From assembly GCA_021826605.1 (NCBI GenBank), contig JAKAZF010000014.1:1-15166 (forward strand): a DNA stretch of 15,166 nt, in the 5' to 3' direction. How positions within the stretch are numbered: position 1 is the first letter of the stretch; each line of letters opens with the position of its first letter. Below the pieces are notes generated by a model. That model made no database searches. It had not been told where the DNA came from and was given only the letters and a program-made list of their open reading frames with translations. Both the position numbers and the translations under genes were made by a program. The stretch comes from Planctomycetota bacterium (GTDB lineage: Bacteria; Planctomycetota; Phycisphaerae; WQYP01). Of this stretch, positions 6,681 through 12,652 are shown one piece after another.

Positions 6681-6716
6681 TATGACTATAACAGTCATAA
6701 ATAGAATGGCCGTCAA
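6681..6716 (-). promoter_or_regulatory. Promoter and overlapping operator of the Phd/PIN module
   Basis: TATGACT-ATAAC-AGTCATA (6681-6699) is a perfect 7-bp inverted repeat. On the minus strand TTGACG (6711-6716) is followed after 17 nt by TGTTAT (6688-6693), so the -10 box lies in the centre of the palindrome. Binding of the antitoxin here would block its own promoter, which is the usual logic for this family. Confidence 0.6.
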
Positions 6717-7040
6717 TATCCATCGCTGCGTCAGTGTTATTTCGGGCCTGTGACAGTTTCTGCAAGTCCAAACCATTGGTGACTTCGCGGTCTGCCTGAA
6801 GGGGCCTCCGAAAATACACAAACCGCGGCCTGTCTTTCTGTCGTGGTAGCAAAACGCCATTGTACTCATGGTTCATTACTTCATGATGTATTATGGCAAA
6901 CCTTTTCGTGGAAAGTTTATTCGCATTTAGTATCGGGGTGGGATATGATCTGACCCTATGGTTAGTCACTTGTGTGGCAGGCTGAAATGCCGTGAATGGT
7001 TTCCGAAAGGCTGCGGACCGTCGTGAGGAGATGAACGCGA
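6717..7040. other. Spacer upstream of the Phd/PIN module and of the membrane-protein genes
   Basis: About 320 nt between two divergent transcription units. A minus-strand open frame crosses it but has no recognisable protein. It holds a 21-nt word (6743-6763) found again with one mismatch at 574-594, and TGGGATATGATCTGACCC near 6940-6957, which resembles edge sequences seen beside some transposase remnants. No promoter for the rightward gene at 7041 is evident. Confidence 0.5.
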
Positions 7041-7529
7041 GTGGACCCGACTATACAGGTTGCAAATATTCTTTTCCCAATTCTGGTATTGGCGGTATGG
7101 CTTTTAATATGGTCGTCCATCTGCCGGCACCTGCAGGGGTGCTTCCAAGGCGTCCCGCATGCATACAGAAAGCTCCGCCCGGGACTCGTCTGGTTGCTGC
7201 TGATTCCGGGGATAACCGTCATCTGGACTTTCGTTGTTTTTCCAGCACTGTTCCGAAGTTACCAGTGCTGCCTTCGCGCTATGGGGCAACACTATACCGC
7301 GATATTCGACCAGACTATCGCGATCACTTTTGGAGTTGTGTCAGCGTATGTGACGGCGGCAGGTGTTTTGGAGCCTGGCCAGATTACACGCTGGGGATAT
7401 TGGGTAATCTGCAGCCTGGTACTGCTTGGTGTCATTTTATTTCGCAACAGTCGCCTTCGAGAGCGAGCGCAGAAGGCGATCACGGCTTCAAGCCCAGCGC
7501 CCACGGCTCAGATGTCGGCGGAAGAATAA
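7041..7529 (+). CDS. Four-helix integral membrane protein of unknown function
   Basis: A 162-residue protein starting at GTG, with GAGGAG 8 nt upstream. Hydrophobic segments lie at about 8-27, 47-70, 92-111 and 117-134; the tail is short and polar. The second region, 'RPGLVWLLLIPGITVIWTFV' followed by 'VFPALFRSYQ', has a regular Pro/Trp pattern seen in a group of small membrane proteins that I recall only as hypothetical. It is the first of three rightward genes; the next begins about 180 nt later. An overlapping frame from 6992 is a shadow. Real gene likely; function unknown. Confidence 0.7.
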   Translation: MDPTIQVANILFPILVLAVWLLIWSSICRHLQGCFQGVPHAYRKLRPGLVWLLLIPGITVIWTFVVFPALFRSYQCCLRAMGQHYTAIFDQTIAITFGVVSAYVTAAGVLEPGQITRWGYWVICSLVLLGVILFRNSRLRERAQKAITASSPAPTAQMSAEE

Positions 7530-7612
7530 CGGGTGCCGATTATTGTTCGGTTTCCGCCTAAACCCTGCTTGGTAGGGTGGGCTTCCATCGGCGGTGGGTA
7601 AACGGGATTATC

Positions 7613-7630
7613 GTGCCGCGGTGGGCACGT
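7613..7630. repeat. Hairpin between the two membrane-protein genes
   Basis: CGTGCC and GGCACG (6-bp arms, 6-nt loop) lie between 7529 and 7713. There is no T-run after it, so a terminator function is weakly supported. Confidence 0.3.
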
Positions 7631-7712
7631 TGCGCTTATTTAGGATTGACTCGGTCGTTTTTGAGACGGTGAATTCCACTGATCCTACAGCCTTTTCCTC
7701 GGGGGACTTCCC

Positions 7713-8978
7713 ATGGAGCATTCCATTCCATCAGAGATACAGCTTTCACAGACCAAGGGGAGCGTTACCTACCAGTTCCCCAAGCGGACGCTGCGCAACA
7801 CGAGACAGGTATACAAAGCCCTTATGATCCTGGCGGTCTTGGGGGCATCGTCCATTGTGGCGGCGTATTTGCTGCACTGGCCGATTATCGCACTCTACAC
7901 CGGAGTGGCCCTTGGTGGACTATTTATTGCGATGGCGGCAACTTTGCAAACGGCGCATCCCCGGTTGTCGATCCACGGCTCCAAACTGGTTGCCAAGCGA
8001 TTCATCGGTGCCGGTGCCCCTCCCGCCAAGGTTCCGGCGAGCGAGATTTTGTGCCTGCAGGTAATTCAGGATACCTCTTTTAGTACTCTCCCGCCGTCGG
8101 GCGGACCACCATTGGATAAAAAGGCGATCGACGCATATTTGAGCAACGGCACCTTGATCGCTACAGTCAGAACGCACGCCCCCGTGATCCTCGTTTCCGG
8201 ATATAAAAAGGAATGGTTACGCGCTGTCGCGGATGATGTTGCAGATCGTATGGGCCACCCCGAGTGGGTCGCGCAGGAAGCTCGAACTGCGCCGGTGGTA
8301 CAGACGACCTCGGCAGCCGCCATCGGTATAACCCCTGCGACGTTAGATTACCCCAAACCCAGCGCCGACGCACGGGCCACATTTGTGGAACTGCCCGGCT
8401 TACTTTCCATTGAGTTTAAACGATTCACATCGGCTTGGACATTTAGCTCGATGGCGGCGGCACTGCTGATCTTCCTGCCATTTAGTCTGCTTGCCAGCAC
8501 AGTCGCATGGCACCTTTTGCGACAACCGACGGTCCGATTAATGGGAGTGCTAAGCGTACACCGATTTGTTGGCTTTACCGCTTTTTTCGTGAGCTGGTTT
8601 TTGCTGGCAGGCATCATCGTCAATGGCATCAAACGCGTGATCTTTGTTGCGACCCCGGAAATGCTGGTGCGGCGCGTTGCGACGCCTCTATGGAACACTA
8701 AAAAACAATGGCTGACCAGCCAGATCGGCACTTTCATGGTTTTAGAAACTGCGTCCTCCGGCCCCCACAGCCTGACGACGCGACGGTTACTGTTGATCGC
8801 TGCTGCCAAACCCCGCCGCCCTGAAAGTCTGCTTAAAACACCCATATTAGCGATGGCCCAAGTTGGATATGCGGCAACCTTGCTGCGTCAGTTCTACCAC
8901 TGTGGCCAGCAACGAAAAAGTCCCAGAACCGCGGCACAGGATGATACTGAAAGTCAGCCCGGAGAAGAAACAACGTAA
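7713..8978 (+). CDS. Large membrane protein with two hydrophobic pairs, unknown function
   Basis: A 421-residue protein. Membrane segments lie at about 36-54, 57-78, 243-264 and 284-306. The 160-residue region between the pairs contains 'LSIHGSKLVAKRFIG' and 'APVILVSGYKKEWLRAVADD', which looks like a PH-like beta domain followed by a helix; the second pair is followed by another soluble region and a polar tail. The arrangement suggests a duplicated membrane-plus-domain unit, but the copies are too diverged to be sure. Start: ATG 7713, with GGGGGA about 7 nt upstream. Its end overlaps the next gene by 38 nt. I cannot assign a family. Confidence 0.72.
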   Translation: MEHSIPSEIQLSQTKGSVTYQFPKRTLRNTRQVYKALMILAVLGASSIVAAYLLHWPIIALYTGVALGGLFIAMAATLQTAHPRLSIHGSKLVAKRFIGAGAPPAKVPASEILCLQVIQDTSFSTLPPSGGPPLDKKAIDAYLSNGTLIATVRTHAPVILVSGYKKEWLRAVADDVADRMGHPEWVAQEARTAPVVQTTSAAAIGITPATLDYPKPSADARATFVELPGLLSIEFKRFTSAWTFSSMAAALLIFLPFSLLASTVAWHLLRQPTVRLMGVLSVHRFVGFTAFFVSWFLLAGIIVNGIKRVIFVATPEMLVRRVATPLWNTKKQWLTSQIGTFMVLETASSGPHSLTTRRLLLIAAAKPRRPESLLKTPILAMAQVGYAATLLRQFYHCGQQRKSPRTAAQDDTESQPGEETT

Positions 8979-9474
8979 GATAAAGGCTCAACGTCGGCAT
9001 GGCCAAACAAATGTTCCCAAATCCGGTGACAGCGCGAAGCGGACGTCCCGGAACGTACGGTTAACAACGCCGTTGATCTCTTCAACGGAATATCGGGCGC
9101 GTTGGTTTGATTTATTTGGCGGGTGTAAATTGGCCGATCTGGCGTGGCGTGCGTGCTGTGCCGTGCCCGGATCTCTCGTGATCGGGACCGGCTTCGATTT
9201 TATCGGGCGCGGAGAAAAAATCGTCGTTACGGCCCGGGCCACTGCTCAAGTGATTTTGGGGTACATCCGAATTGCTGAGAATGTACGGCCAGAGATCAAG
9301 AAATTGGCCGCACAAAGCAGAAGACTTCCCCATGAGATTTTTGAAGTTGCCCACCGTCGCGCCACCGGTGAATGGCCGAAAGAATGGACGCTTCCGGAAC
9401 CCGTTGGCAATATACAATCGTTCACGGCTCATATAGACGATAGCCTCGACTTGAAGATGGAAAAGGCTGGTTGA
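8941..9474 (+). CDS. Hypothetical protein, 177 residues
   Basis: The open frame extends from 8863, but upstream of 8941 it lies on the previous gene; I choose ATG 8941 because it gives the smaller overlap. The first 45 residues are basic ('KVSPEKKQRKIKAQRRHGQ'). The rest reads as a real protein, with 'GFDFIGRGEKIVVTARATA', a helical stretch 'RIAENVRPEIKKLAAQSRRL' and 'ATGEWPKEWTLPEPVGNI'. Codon use in this frame looks normal, unlike the antisense frame at 9112-9486. No family recognised. It closes the three-gene rightward group and converges on the vapC gene 67 nt away. Confidence 0.55.
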   Translation: MILKVSPEKKQRKIKAQRRHGQTNVPKSGDSAKRTSRNVRLTTPLISSTEYRARWFDLFGGCKLADLAWRACCAVPGSLVIGTGFDFIGRGEKIVVTARATAQVILGYIRIAENVRPEIKKLAAQSRRLPHEIFEVAHRRATGEWPKEWTLPEPVGNIQSFTAHIDDSLDLKMEKAG

Positions 9475-9541
9475 TACATGGGGCAACCAAGGCTTACATG
9501 GGGTCAGGTAAGGCGGTATTTTATGGATCGCAGCATGTTAT

Positions 9542-9952
9542 TCACGCCGCCCAGTCCTGCCACTGCAATCCGGTGATGCGGGAAAATTCACGCGTGTTGG
9601 CGGTTATCACCGTCATTTTTCGCCGCAATGCCTGGCCGGCAATCAACAGGTCGTAGGCTCCGATGGGCCGCCCCTGAGTTTCCAACTCGGCGCGAATGAC
9701 ACCCGCTGAGCGCGCATCATCCGCGTCAAAGGGTAACAATTCCACCGGCCCGCTGAAAAACGTATTGAGTCGTTCTTCATTCTTCGGCCGCTGCACGCTC
9801 TTGGCAACACCATACCACAGCTCAAATGCAACCATGGTCGAAACGTATATTGTGTGCTTGCGGTCAATTGCCTGCGCCAGGTGGTCGCGCACCGCAATGG
9901 GCCGCCCATTGAGTATCGCAATGCAGGCGTTGGTATTCAGCAGGTAATTCAT
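9542..9952 (-). CDS. vapC: VapC PIN-domain toxin with Asp-to-Asn at the first active-site residue
   Basis: A 136-residue PIN protein of normal length. It begins MNYLLNTNACIAILNG, where the family almost always has LLDTN; the codon is AAT, one base away from GAT. The other acids are in place: E44 in 'STMVAFELWYG', D101 in 'IGAYDLLIAGQA' and E122 in 'ANTREFSRI'. The first Asp binds the metal, and its change to Asn is a classic inactivating substitution in PIN enzymes, so this toxin is probably weak or dead while still able to bind its antitoxin. The ATG overlaps the vapB stop by 4 nt. Confidence 0.88.
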   Translation of the reverse strand: MNYLLNTNACIAILNGRPIAVRDHLAQAIDRKHTIYVSTMVAFELWYGVAKSVQRPKNEERLNTFFSGPVELLPFDADDARSAGVIRAELETQGRPIGAYDLLIAGQALRRKMTVITANTREFSRITGLQWQDWAA

Positions 9953-10194
9953 AGGTCCACGCGCCTGCGCGGTGTGCGCGGTTGCTTGCGTCCGGAAGCC
10001 AGTAACACTTCATCCCCGCAATTATCCAATTGATCAAACCACCGGGCGGTGCTGGTGTTCATCGGCTCAAGTATAACGGCCTGTCCGACCTTTCGGACGT
10101 GGGCTGTGCTTCCCGGAAGGCGAAACGCCTTGGGAAGCCGCACCGCCTGGCTCCCACCGGTGGTGAATATTTTGGCAATATCCCGGGCCATCAT
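9949..10194 (-). CDS. vapB: VapB antitoxin (AbrB/SpoVT-type)
   Basis: An 81-residue protein starting MMARDIAKIFTTGGSQAVRL, the swapped-hairpin DNA-binding fold of VapB ('AKIF..GGSQAVRLPKAFR'), followed by a toxin-binding tail containing 'ARWFDQLDN' and a basic end 'PRTPRRRVDL'. AAGGAG stands 6 nt before the first of two adjacent ATG codons. The open frame continues to 10428 without family similarity. It is co-transcribed with vapC from a well-formed promoter whose -10 box lies within a palindrome (10206-10224). Confidence 0.9.
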   Translation of the reverse strand: MMARDIAKIFTTGGSQAVRLPKAFRLPGSTAHVRKVGQAVILEPMNTSTARWFDQLDNCGDEVLLASGRKQPRTPRRRVDL

Positions 10195-10205
10195 GGCGTA
10201 CTCCT

Positions 10206-10247
10206 TATACTTACATGTAGTATATACAAACATCCACTGGCGGTCAA
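10206..10247 (-). promoter_or_regulatory. Strong vapBC promoter with operator palindrome
   Basis: On the minus strand TTGACC (10242-10247) and TATACT (10219-10224) are exactly 17 nt apart, each matching 5 of 6 consensus bases. The -10 box is one arm of TATACT-TACATGT-AGTATA (10206-10224), which also contains the palindrome TACATGTA. This is the expected place for the VapBC complex to bind and repress. Confidence 0.65.
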
Positions 10248-10385
10248 AGGTTTTCACACGATGGGTGTGGCCATAATTGTTGGCAGGAATACCGAAGCTG
10301 GCGGCATAGATGCCGCTGTTCTCTCCCGAAAATATCGGCACGCCCCGCTTCATTGCGATTGGTCGCTTGATGCCTATTTGAAAGA

Positions 10386-10414
10386 TTATTGTCTCGCGGA
10401 CAATAACTGTCCGC
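10386..10414 (+). promoter_or_regulatory. Two mutually exclusive hairpins, candidate attenuator or riboregulator
   Basis: Stem A pairs TTATTGTC (10386-10393) with GACAATAA (10399-10406) across TCGCG. Stem B pairs GCGGACA (10396-10402) with TGTCCGC (10408-10414) across ATAAC. Both are perfect, and both use GACA at 10399-10402, so only one can form at a time. Such a switch upstream of a gene is the layout of an attenuator or RNA regulator, but these could also be DNA operator sites. Confidence 0.45.
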
Positions 10415-10440
10415 ATGGGGTGATACATATATTTATATTA

Positions 10441-10465
10441 CACCGTTCAGGCGTTCTGAACGGTG
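10441..10465. terminator. Strong 10-bp hairpin without a U-tract
   Basis: CACCGTTCAG-GCGTT-CTGAACGGTG is a perfect stem of ten pairs with a 5-nt loop, 56 nt before the IF2-N-like gene. On the plus strand it is followed by CCGATTGCC; on the minus strand by TAATATAAAT, so neither side has a proper T-run. It may be part of the leader structure, a bidirectional insulator between divergent genes, or an imperfect terminator. Confidence 0.45.
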
Positions 10466-10520
10466 CCGATTGCCGCCTGCCGGCATTGGTGGATATCCAC
10501 GGTTTCAAAGGAGTTGTTTT

Positions 10521-10766
10521 ATGCGTACACAAAAAACATTTCAGGTTGCCCGTGAGATTGGTATTGACAGCAAGGCCATCATTGAGCGATGTAAGGCGGA
10601 GAATGTTCCGAATATCGACAGCCACTTAAGTTTAGTTGGCTCTGACCTTGCCGCCAATATCAAAAGATGGTTCAGTACCACCGGATCCATGGGAGTGGCG
10701 GCCCAACCGGAGCAGCCCGATATGGGAAAAGGAAAGAAGCCGCAAAGCTCGAATACGGTTGCTTAG
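10521..10766 (+). CDS. Stand-alone IF2-N-like small protein
   Basis: An 81-residue protein with AAGGAG 7 nt before its ATG. Residues 5-51 read 'KTFQVAREIGIDSKAIIERC' then 'KAENVPNIDSHLSLVGSDLAANIKRWF' with the pattern of the IF2_N domain found at the N-terminus of bacterial initiation factor IF-2 (VA.E.G..SK.IIE.CKAE....SH.S......A..I..WF). The rest is a polar, Lys/Gln/Pro-rich tail. No linker or GTPase domain follows, so it is not a normal infB start. It could be a duplicated, free-standing nucleic-acid or ribosome-binding domain. It is preceded by the hairpin cluster at 10386-10465 and followed by a zinc-ribbon gene 95 nt on. Family match is by eye. Confidence 0.7.
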   Translation: MRTQKTFQVAREIGIDSKAIIERCKAENVPNIDSHLSLVGSDLAANIKRWFSTTGSMGVAAQPEQPDMGKGKKPQSSNTVA

Positions 10767-10861
10767 GGTTTCTTCCTGCCACAAACCGGATCAATTGCTG
10801 GTAGCGGATCACGATAAAGTGCCGGTGCTTTCCGTTTGGTCTTGAATGTGAGGAATTTCTG

Positions 10862-11044
10862 ATGACTGCGACAATTTACCATTGCCATCACTGCGGCGAG
10901 TTTATCGAGGCGGATACCCAGCCGAATCCACTTTGCTGCCCATGTGCAGCGAGGCATCGGTGGTACGCGGTGGCCGAATCAAGTGCCGTGATATCCACCT
11001 ATTTTCGCCATCGTCGTGAAACACGGATGTATTCTGGCCGGTGA
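10862..11044 (+). CDS. Small zinc-ribbon protein, 60 residues
   Basis: Cys pairs at 8/11 ('CHHC') and 25/28 ('CCPC', also Cys 26) give a CX2C-X13-CX2C zinc-ribbon pattern. The C-terminal third is basic ('YFRHRRETRMYSGR'). GAGG lies 8-9 nt before the ATG. The stop overlaps the GTG of the next gene (GTGA), so the two are coupled. It resembles small nucleic-acid-binding or rubredoxin-like ribbons in general form only. Confidence 0.6.
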   Translation: MTATIYHCHHCGEFIEADTQPNPLCCPCAARHRWYAVAESSAVISTYFRHRRETRMYSGR

Positions 11045-11343
11045 CAATTGAACGCACAAATGAAGCCATGGAGCAGTGTATTCTGACGCCGAAGATATGG
11101 TGCGATCCACTTGGCCACGAGTTATTCATCAGCTTGGAGTTGCCGCAAGATGAAAACGAAGCGGCCGCCTGGATTGTCGATGCGGAAACCGATTATGATC
11201 GCGGTTGGTCGGCTGCGCGCAAATTGCCCGGCGATTTCTCCAACAAATCGCTAAGCCGCCTGATCGCCGACCCCGCTGAAATGCAGTACATCGCCGCCGA
11301 AACCGCCTCCGCTATCCGCCAATATAGGGAATGCCCCTTATAA
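11041..11343 (+). CDS. Hypothetical protein, 100 residues, coupled to the zinc-ribbon gene
   Basis: Starts at GTG 11041, whose bases overlap the stop of the preceding gene; an internal ATG at 11068 is an alternative. The protein is acidic, with 'LELPQDENEAAAWIVDAETD' in the middle and 'LSRLIADPAEMQYIAAETAS' near the end. No signal peptide, membrane segment or known family seen. The translational coupling suggests it acts with the zinc-ribbon protein. Confidence 0.58.
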   Translation: MTIERTNEAMEQCILTPKIWCDPLGHELFISLELPQDENEAAAWIVDAETDYDRGWSAARKLPGDFSNKSLSRLIADPAEMQYIAAETASAIRQYRECPL

Positions 11344-11347
11344 AGAT

Positions 11348-11376
11348 TTGCGTTTTATATGCCTCGGTGCTATATT
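11348..11376 (+). promoter_or_regulatory. Candidate promoter of the RelE/XRE module
   Basis: TTGCGT (11348-11353) and TATATT (11371-11376) are 17 nt apart, 22 nt before the toxin start. ATAT words on both sides of TGCCTCGGTGC give weak symmetry that could serve the antitoxin as an operator. Confidence 0.45.
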
Positions 11377-11397
11377 GCTAAGTATTGGAGGTGAACC

Positions 11398-11778
11398 TTG
11401 CGTGTTTTTAAGACTAAAGCGTTCGCACGCTTGGCGCGTAAAGAGGCCATTGGAGATCAAGCATTGGCCGGGGCTATCGCCGATATTGAGCGTGGCCTCA
11501 TTGATGCTGATTTGGGCGGCGGTCTTATCAAACAACGAATCGCCAGAAGAGGCGAGGGCAAACGCGGCGGGTTCAGGACGCTTATCGCGTGTCATTTTGG
11601 GAAAAGAGCCATATTTCTATTTGCCTTTGCCAAAGGCGATCAGGCCAACATAAGCCCCGAAGACACGCGTGACCTGAAAGATTATGGCGCAATGCTGTTG
11701 GCACTTACCGAAGAGGCCATCGACCTGATGATAAAAAGCAGTGAATTGCAGGAGATTGTTTATGGCAAAAAAAACTAA
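11398..11778 (+). CDS. RelE/HigB-type toxin (COG4737-like)
   Basis: A 126-residue protein starting at TTG, with GGAGG 6 nt upstream. 'RVFKTKAFARLARKE', 'GGLIKQRIARRGEGKRGGFR' and 'RAIFLFAFAKGDQANISPED' are the conserved parts of the RelE-like family that pairs with small XRE antitoxins; its members block translation by cutting or binding mRNA at the ribosome. The conserved basic residues of the central strand region are present. The toxin gene comes first and overlaps the antitoxin gene by 17 nt. No lesion is visible. Confidence 0.83.
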   Translation: MRVFKTKAFARLARKEAIGDQALAGAIADIERGLIDADLGGGLIKQRIARRGEGKRGGFRTLIACHFGKRAIFLFAFAKGDQANISPEDTRDLKDYGAMLLALTEEAIDLMIKSSELQEIVYGKKN

Positions 11779-12088
11779 GAAATACCGCAGCGAGATCGCA
11801 GAAGCCGTCCATGAAGGCATCAAGGGTCTGCGCCGCGTCGGTCTGGTTGATAAGAAAACCATGCGCGAGTTTGATCTGCGTTGCCTGACCGCGGTTGACG
11901 ATCTTTCCGCCCGTGACATTCAGATGCTACGGAAACGTGAACGTATCAGCCAGGCCGTTCTTGCTCGTTGCCTTAACCTGACCACCGGACAGGTCAGCCA
12001 GTTGGAGCGTGGGGCAAAGCATGCGCGCGGTGCTACGCTGAAACTGCTGTGCTTGATTGAGAAAAAGGGTCTGGGGATCATTCTGTAG
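11762..12088 (+). CDS. XRE/HigA-type antitoxin
   Basis: A 108-residue protein with GGAG 7 nt before its ATG. The N-terminal half ('AVHEGIKGLRRVGLVDKKTM' then 'REFDLRCL') binds the toxin in related systems. Residues about 60-100 form a helix-turn-helix ('RISQAVLARCLNLTTGQVSQ' then 'LERGAKHARGATLKLLCLIE'). It should neutralise the upstream RelE-type protein and repress the shared promoter. The length and motifs are typical. Confidence 0.87.
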   Translation: MAKKTKKYRSEIAEAVHEGIKGLRRVGLVDKKTMREFDLRCLTAVDDLSARDIQMLRKRERISQAVLARCLNLTTGQVSQLERGAKHARGATLKLLCLIEKKGLGIIL

Positions 12089-12290
12089 TCGCCCCCGGGG
12101 AAGTGAAACGGCGACGTGATTCGTTTATCAAAATAACGACGGCTTCAGCGGCTGCGGCCCTGCGGCTGCGGCCCAGTGCCCGCCGCCGCGATAAGATGGA
12201 TAATGATCTGATGCCGGGGTGCAGGTCGCGGTCGCTGGGAGGCTGCCAGAGCCACAGAGATCACAGAGCACACAGAGAGTTTTTTGTGAA

Positions 12291-12423
12291 CCACGAGGAA
12301 ACAGAGGTAAACGGAGGTTATGGTGCTCGGCAGCAATTTGGAACTACAAGAATTGACCGATGGAATCGACCGGTTCTACCTTCCACGCAACACAAACCTC
12401 CGCTCACCTCCGTTACCTCGTGG
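12291..12423. repeat. Imperfect 29-bp inverted repeat
   Basis: The arms are 12291-12319 and 12395-12423, about 75 nt apart. Each contains CCACGAGG, then AAC-type and GAGGT words, and CGGAGGTT (or their complement); four or five positions differ. A related half-arm (GCGGAGGTAAACGGAG) also occurs near 3864-3880. It could form a long cruciform or RNA hairpin. Confidence 0.5.
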
Positions 12424-12615
12424 TTAATTCCGTCGTCGTCACCCCCTGTGGTCTACTTTCTACTTTCTCAACACCGACGACTGCCGCGGAAAACGCGCGG
12501 TGCAAGCACACGCGGCTAAAGGGGGATGGGGCGTCCCGGTACCACGCCCGGATTTATTGCCACGCCCAATACGTCATACATTTTCGTGCAACATGCCGTG
12601 ACACGCGGTTTGGCA

Positions 12616-12621
12616 TATAAT
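12616..12621 (+). promoter_or_regulatory. Perfect -10 box upstream of the pilin-like gene
   Basis: TATAAT lies 31 nt before the ATG at 12653, predicting a transcript start near 12628. No good -35 box is found at 16-18 nt, so recognition may need an activator. Confidence 0.4.
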
Positions 12622-12652
12622 CGGATACTAATATTGATCGTTGAGGATTCGC

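Larger units (their letters stand above)
10248..10520. other. Intergenic region with structured leader candidate
   Basis: The 5' half shows nothing recognisable. The 3' half holds two overlapping hairpins (10386-10414) and a strong 10-bp hairpin (10441-10465), listed separately. Between them lies the AT-rich TACATATATTTATATTA. No confident rightward promoter could be found; weak -10-like sequences occur in that AT-rich stretch. Confidence 0.5.
12089..12652. other. Gene-free repeat spacer of about 0.56 kb
   Basis: Holds a short head of the dispersed element (12104-12120), a near-tandem GGCTGCGGCCCTGCGGCTGC (12149-12168), CACAGAG words (12252-12277), and a large inverted repeat (12291-12423). 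TACCTCGTGGTTAATTCCGT and GTCTACTTTCTACTTTCT near 12414-12467 match, directly or in reverse, the spacer at 145-303. The open frame at 12103-12519 consists of these repeats and is not a gene. Confidence 0.75.

Noticed and set aside
6655..6969. Long N-terminal extension of the Phd-type antitoxin
   Set aside because: The family begins at MKHTHYW with a good GGAG; the extension would cover its own promoter and operator.
9112..9486. Minus-strand frame of 124 residues
   Set aside because: Antisense to the better plus-strand frame at 8941-9474 and without family features.
10195..10428. Upstream extension of VapB
   Set aside because: Crosses the strong promoter and palindrome; VapB homology starts at MMARDIAKIF with AAGGAG at the right distance.
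12103..12519. 138-residue open frame
   Set aside because: Made of CACAGAG- and CGGAGG-type repeats; such 'SHRDHRAHRE' products are common artefacts of these spacers.
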